From Bacteroidota bacterium (GTDB taxonomy: Bacteria > Bacteroidota > Bacteroidia > B-17B0 > Aurantibacillaceae), in assembly GCA_025360565.1 (NCBI GenBank), contig JANYBY010000349.1, positions 1 to 21,106 on the forward strand: a stretch of 21,106 bases of DNA, written 5' to 3'. The notes beneath the pieces are model-generated. The model searched no databases and was not told where the DNA came from. It saw only the letters and a list, made by a program, of their open reading frames with translations. Made by a program: the position numbers and the translations under genes. This document shows, piece by piece, positions 17,927 to 21,106 of this stretch (position 1 is its first letter; each line of letters opens with the position of its first letter).

Positions 17927-18958
17927 ATGAATTTTTTAGTAATATTATCCATAGTTTTATTAGTAATTGCAGCACATCAATTATTCAGAATTATTGAATT
18001 GAGCCGTGGTTTGAAAAAAACCACCGAATGGAAAATGACCGATTCTGACAATAACATGATGGGTAAGGCCATGATGGTTTTTATGATCTTATTTTTTCTG
18101 TTCTTTATCTGGCAAGCAAACCGATGGAACGAAAGAGCTTTGCCGCCGGCCTCTTCAGAGCATGGTGCCATTATTGATACTCTGTGGGATTGGAACATGT
18201 ACCTTGTTATATTCGTGTTTTACGTTACTAACTTTTTCTTATTCTTTTACGCTTATAAATACAGGGGTAACAGCAAAGCAACAGCAAAATTTTTTCCGCA
18301 CGATAACAGGTTAGAAATGGCATGGACAGTTATTCCCGCAATCGTTTTAGCATTTGTAATTATTTTCGGATTAAAATACTGGAACCAGATCATGGATGAA
18401 TCCAAAGATCCGAATAAAGTTATTGTTGAACTTTACGCGAAACAGTTTAGCTGGACCGCGCGTTACGCGGGTAAAGACGGTAAATTGGGTATTACAGACT
18501 ACAAACAGATAGCCGGCCCTAACCAAGTAGGTATGGATTCTACCGATGCAACAGGTAATGATGATGTAATTATTAATTCAGAAATTCATATCCCGGTTGG
18601 AAGAGAGATTGAATTACAAATGCGTTCACGCGATGTAATTCACAGTGCTTACTTACCAAGTTTCCGCGCTCAAATGAATTGCGTTCCCGGCATGATCACT
18701 TACTTTAAATTTAAACCTACAAAAACCACTGCCGAAATTCGCAAAGATAAATACGTAATTAAAATGATGGAAGGAATTAATAAAGCACGCGCTTTAGAAA
18801 ATAAAGAGCCTGTAATTTTTGATTACCTTTTACTGTGTAATAAAATTTGCGGTAAATCGCACTACAACATGCAAATGAATGTGGTGGTTGAAACCGAAGA
18901 GGAATACAATGCATGGATGGCAAAACAAAAAGCATACAAAGCGGTTGCAACTAAATAA
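17927..18958 (+). CDS. ctaC: Cytochrome c oxidase subunit II (CuA subunit)
   Basis: Subunit II of an A1-type heme-copper oxidase, which accepts electrons at the binuclear CuA centre on the periplasmic side. The 343-residue product shows four hydrophobic segments (about 3-20, 45-63, 91-110 and 132-150), against two in classical subunit II. The cupredoxin domain follows. CuA ligands are visible: His239 in V-I-H-S-A-Y-L-P-S-F, then Cys304, Cys308, His312 and Met315 in C-N-K-I-C-G-K-S-H-Y-N-M. The residue between the two cysteines that is Glu in mitochondrial-type enzymes (C-S-E-I-C) is Lys here. About 30 extra residues lie between the first His and the Cys pair. No fused cytochrome c domain is present, which fits direct transfer from ActE or ActA. 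It lies 62 bases after actF. Confidence 0.95.
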   Translation: MNFLVILSIVLLVIAAHQLFRIIELSRGLKKTTEWKMTDSDNNMMGKAMMVFMILFFLFFIWQANRWNERALPPASSEHGAIIDTLWDWNMYLVIFVFYVTNFFLFFYAYKYRGNSKATAKFFPHDNRLEMAWTVIPAIVLAFVIIFGLKYWNQIMDESKDPNKVIVELYAKQFSWTARYAGKDGKLGITDYKQIAGPNQVGMDSTDATGNDDVIINSEIHIPVGREIELQMRSRDVIHSAYLPSFRAQMNCVPGMITYFKFKPTKTTAEIRKDKYVIKMMEGINKARALENKEPVIFDYLLLCNKICGKSHYNMQMNVVVETEEEYNAWMAKQKAYKAVATK

Positions 18959-18991
18959 TATTTTAAATAAAAATAATTAAATAAAAGATAT

Positions 18992-20818
18992 ATGGCATCT
19001 CAAAAACATACTGAACTGGAAAAGGAACACGCAGTTCATCATGACCATGCGCACGACCATGATCATGAACATCACGAGACGTTTGTGAGCAAATACGTTT
19101 TCTCAATGGATCACAAAATGATCTCGCGCCAATTTTTAATTACTGCAATTATAATGGCAGTTGTGGCTATGACCATGTCTGTTATTTTCCGCATGCAATT
19201 AGCTTGGCCGGGCGAAAAATTCGCTTTCGTACACGCATTGTTAGGTGACAAATGGGCAAAAGATGGAATTCTGGATCCGGATATGTACTTAGCTTTAGTT
19301 ACTATACACGGAACCATTATGGTGTTCTTTGTATTAACAGGAGGATTGAGCGGAACCTTTGCAAATTTATTAATTCCTTACCAGGTTGGTGCTCGCGATA
19401 TGGCTTCAGGTTTCTTAAACATGTTATCGTTTTGGTTCTTCCTTGTTTCTTCAGGAATTATGATGGCATCTTGTTTTATTGACGATGGCCCTGCTTCTGC
19501 CGGATGGACAATTTATCCGCCTTTATCCGCCTTGCCAGAAGCAATCCCCGGCTCTAAGCTGGGCATGACGCTGTGGTTGATCTCAATGACACTCTTTGTT
19601 ATTTCCGCTTTATTAGGTGGTTTAAATTATATTATTACTGTAATAAATTTAAGAACAAAGGGTATGAGTATGACGCGTATGCCGCTTACTATTTGGGCAT
19701 TTTTGATCACAGCTATTTTAGGTGTACTATCTTTCCCGGTTCTGGTATCTTGCGTTGCGTTATTAATAATGGATAGGAGTTTCCATACCTCATTCTATTT
19801 ATCTGATATTTATATTGGTGGGCGTCCTTTAGATAATATGGGTGGCAGTCCAATTTTATTCGAACACTTATTTTGGTTCCTTGGTCACCCTGAAGTTTAC
19901 ATTGTATTATTACCTGCATTGGGTATTGCATCCGAAGTAATTTCTACAAACGCGCGTAAACCAATTTTTGGTTACAGGGCCATGATCGGTTCTATGTTAG
20001 CCATTGGTTTCCTTTCCTTCATCGTGTGGGGTCACCATATGTATATGACGGGTATGAGCCCCTTCTTAGGTTCGGTGTTTGTATTTACAACTTTATTAAT
20101 TGCAATACCATCGGCTGTAAAAGCGTTTAACTACATTACTACTTTGTGGAAAGGTAACATTCAGCATACGCCTGCTATGATGTTCTCTATCGGAATGGTT
20201 TCATCGTTTATTACCGGTGGTGTTACAGGTATTATCTTAGCCGATTCAACTTTAGATATTAACGTGCACGATACTTATTTTGTGGTAGCTCACTTCCACA
20301 TTGTAATGGGTTTAAGTGCCATCTTCGGTATGTTTGCCGGTGTATATCACTGGTTCCCGAAAATGTTCTTACGTATGATGAATAAAAAACTGGGCTTAGT
20401 ACATTTTTGGTTAACCTTCCTTTCAGCTTACGGTGTGTTTTTCCCAATGCACTTTATAGGTTTAGCCGGTGTACCTCGCCGTTACTACACCAACAGTGCT
20501 TTCCCTATGTTTGATAATTTAGTGGATATAAATGAGTTTGTAACTATTGCTGCTATTATTGGAGCAATATCACAAGGCGTATTCTTATTTAATTTCTTCT
20601 ATAGTATTTTCCGTGGCGAAAAAGCCCCTCAAAATCCTTGGAACGCAAATACCTTGGAGTGGACAACACCAATGGCAAATATACATGGTAACTGGCCGGG
20701 CGCTTTGCCGGAGGTGCACCGTTGGGCTTACGATTACAGCAAGCCCGGAAAACAAAAAGATTTTGTGCCACAAACAGTACCGTTAGAAGACGGTGAACAA
20801 GATGGCGGAGGCCATTAA
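18992..20818 (+). CDS. ctaD: Cytochrome c oxidase subunit I, A1-type heme-copper oxidase
   Basis: Catalytic subunit that reduces O2 to water and pumps protons. It has 608 residues and twelve or so membrane helices. Metal ligands are all present. His106 (T-I-H-G-T) and His436 bind the low-spin heme. His299 (G-H-P-E-V-Y), His348 and His349 (W-G-H-H-M-Y) bind CuB. His434 (H-D-T-Y-F-V-V-A-H-F-H) binds the high-spin heme. Tyr303 is the cross-linked Tyr, and Glu301 is the gating Glu of the D-channel in A1-type enzymes. The D-channel entry motif (I-P-x-Q-V-G-A-R-D-M-A) and the K-channel Lys (P-S-A-V-K) are also present. The N-terminus (about 1-30) is unusually His-rich. It is the last gene of the operon, 33 bases after ctaC, and is followed by a strong terminator with no subunit III or IV gene. 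Confidence 0.97.
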   Translation: MASQKHTELEKEHAVHHDHAHDHDHEHHETFVSKYVFSMDHKMISRQFLITAIIMAVVAMTMSVIFRMQLAWPGEKFAFVHALLGDKWAKDGILDPDMYLALVTIHGTIMVFFVLTGGLSGTFANLLIPYQVGARDMASGFLNMLSFWFFLVSSGIMMASCFIDDGPASAGWTIYPPLSALPEAIPGSKLGMTLWLISMTLFVISALLGGLNYIITVINLRTKGMSMTRMPLTIWAFLITAILGVLSFPVLVSCVALLIMDRSFHTSFYLSDIYIGGRPLDNMGGSPILFEHLFWFLGHPEVYIVLLPALGIASEVISTNARKPIFGYRAMIGSMLAIGFLSFIVWGHHMYMTGMSPFLGSVFVFTTLLIAIPSAVKAFNYITTLWKGNIQHTPAMMFSIGMVSSFITGGVTGIILADSTLDINVHDTYFVVAHFHIVMGLSAIFGMFAGVYHWFPKMFLRMMNKKLGLVHFWLTFLSAYGVFFPMHFIGLAGVPRRYYTNSAFPMFDNLVDINEFVTIAAIIGAISQGVFLFNFFYSIFRGEKAPQNPWNANTLEWTTPMANIHGNWPGALPEVHRWAYDYSKPGKQKDFVPQTVPLEDGEQDGGGH

Positions 20819-20840
20819 AAATTATTTACTATAGTAGTAA

Positions 20841-20873
20841 AAAAACCCTTAAAGAAATTTAAGGGTTTTTTTT
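20841..20873 (+). terminator. Rho-independent terminator of the act-cta operon
   Basis: Perfect stem CCCTTAAA (20846-20853), loop GAAA, stem TTTAAGGG (20858-20865), extended by flanking A and T runs, and followed by an eight-base T tract at 20866-20873. It lies 22 bases after the ctaD stop and separates the operon from the next gene. The A run on the other side means it could also work on the minus strand. Confidence 0.9.
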
Positions 20874-20909
20874 CGGCCTTGCTGGAATACTTTTATAAAA
20901 TAAAAAAAC

Positions 20910-21106
20910 ATGGCTCAAAAAGATTTTTTTGAAATGGTTTATCAAGTGGTGCGCTTAATACCAAAGGGCCGTGTAACAAGTTATGGCGCCATTGCAGCGT
21001 ATTTGGGGGCTAAAGGTTCTTCGCGGGTTGTTGGCTATGCCATGAACGGTGCGCACCGTGTTAAACCAAAAGTGCCGGCTCATAGGGTTGTTAACCGCAA
21101 CGGTTT
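20910..21106 (+). CDS. Alkyltransferase-like (MGMT-family) DNA-repair protein, 3' partial
   Basis: The first 65 residues of a protein of the 6-O-methylguanine-DNA methyltransferase DNA-binding fold; the window ends inside it. The start is ATG 20910, with an in-frame TAA at 20901. Visible features are the opening helix (F-F-E-M-V-Y-Q-V-V), I-P-x-G-R-V-T-S-Y-G with the conserved Tyr, the DNA-binding helix A-I-A-A-Y-L-G, the S-S-R-V-V-G-Y-A-M-N segment with the conserved Arg39 that flips the base, and P-A-H-R-V-V-N-R-N-G at 56-65. True alkyltransferases have P-C-H-R-V; here Ala replaces the catalytic Cys. That marks an alkyltransferase-like protein, which binds alkylated guanine and recruits nucleotide excision repair without removing the alkyl group. 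It sits after the terminator, so it is probably its own transcription unit. Confidence 0.9.
   Translation, partial: MAQKDFFEMVYQVVRLIPKGRVTSYGAIAAYLGAKGSSRVVGYAMNGAHRVKPKVPAHRVVNRNG

Noticed and set aside
20888..20895. TACTTTTA as a -7 promoter element for the alkyltransferase-like gene
   Set aside because: It differs from TAnnTTTG at the last base, and the upstream element would fall in the T tract of the terminator, so it cannot be told from chance.

Overview
The window comes from a member of the Bacteroidota. The evidence is a type IX secretion system (T9SS) cargo protein with SprB-type repeats and a gliding-motility-type C-terminal sorting domain, a PorP/SprF partner gene directly behind it, and a complete alternative complex III (ACIII) operon with the Tat-extended ActB typical of this phylum. 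A promoter-like TAnnTTTG element and A/T-rich gene spacers without clear Shine-Dalgarno sequences also fit. I cannot place it below phylum level. All genes lie on the + strand.

Region 1 (1-9008) is a two-gene surface-protein unit. The first gene is a giant secreted protein, cut by the window's left edge, with about 30 SprB-like repeats, two Ig/PKD-like modules and a type B T9SS sorting domain. Its stop codon shares one base with the GTG start of an outer-membrane PorP/SprF-family gene, whose relatives are needed to export such cargo. By hand count the 30 repeats show a strict all-or-none pairing of two cysteines, which suggests an optional second disulfide.

Region 2 (9009-9247) is a non-coding gap with a plausible promoter for what follows. 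Region 3 (9248-20818) is one co-directional eight-gene respiratory operon, actABCDEF-ctaC-ctaD. The Act proteins form a quinol:electron-acceptor oxidoreductase that replaces the bc1 complex. CtaC and CtaD are subunits II and I of an A1-type heme-copper oxidase. Electrons should run from quinol at ActC to the Fe-S clusters of ActB, the hemes of ActA and ActE, then CuA of CtaC and the binuclear centre of CtaD. This layout matches the known ACIII-aa3 supercomplex of Flavobacterium. No subunit III or IV gene follows; a strong intrinsic terminator closes the operon.

Region 4 (20910-21106) is the start of an alkyltransferase-like DNA-repair gene whose catalytic cysteine position is alanine (PAHRV); it runs off the right edge.

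I saw no tRNA, rRNA, CRISPR array, insertion sequence or phage gene. Most of the window is well-understood biology. The parts most worth a second look are the cysteine covariation in the repeat protein, the six-heme ActA with a fused N-terminal cytochrome domain, the unusual CtaC architecture, the His-rich CtaD N-terminus and the Ala-type alkyltransferase-like protein.
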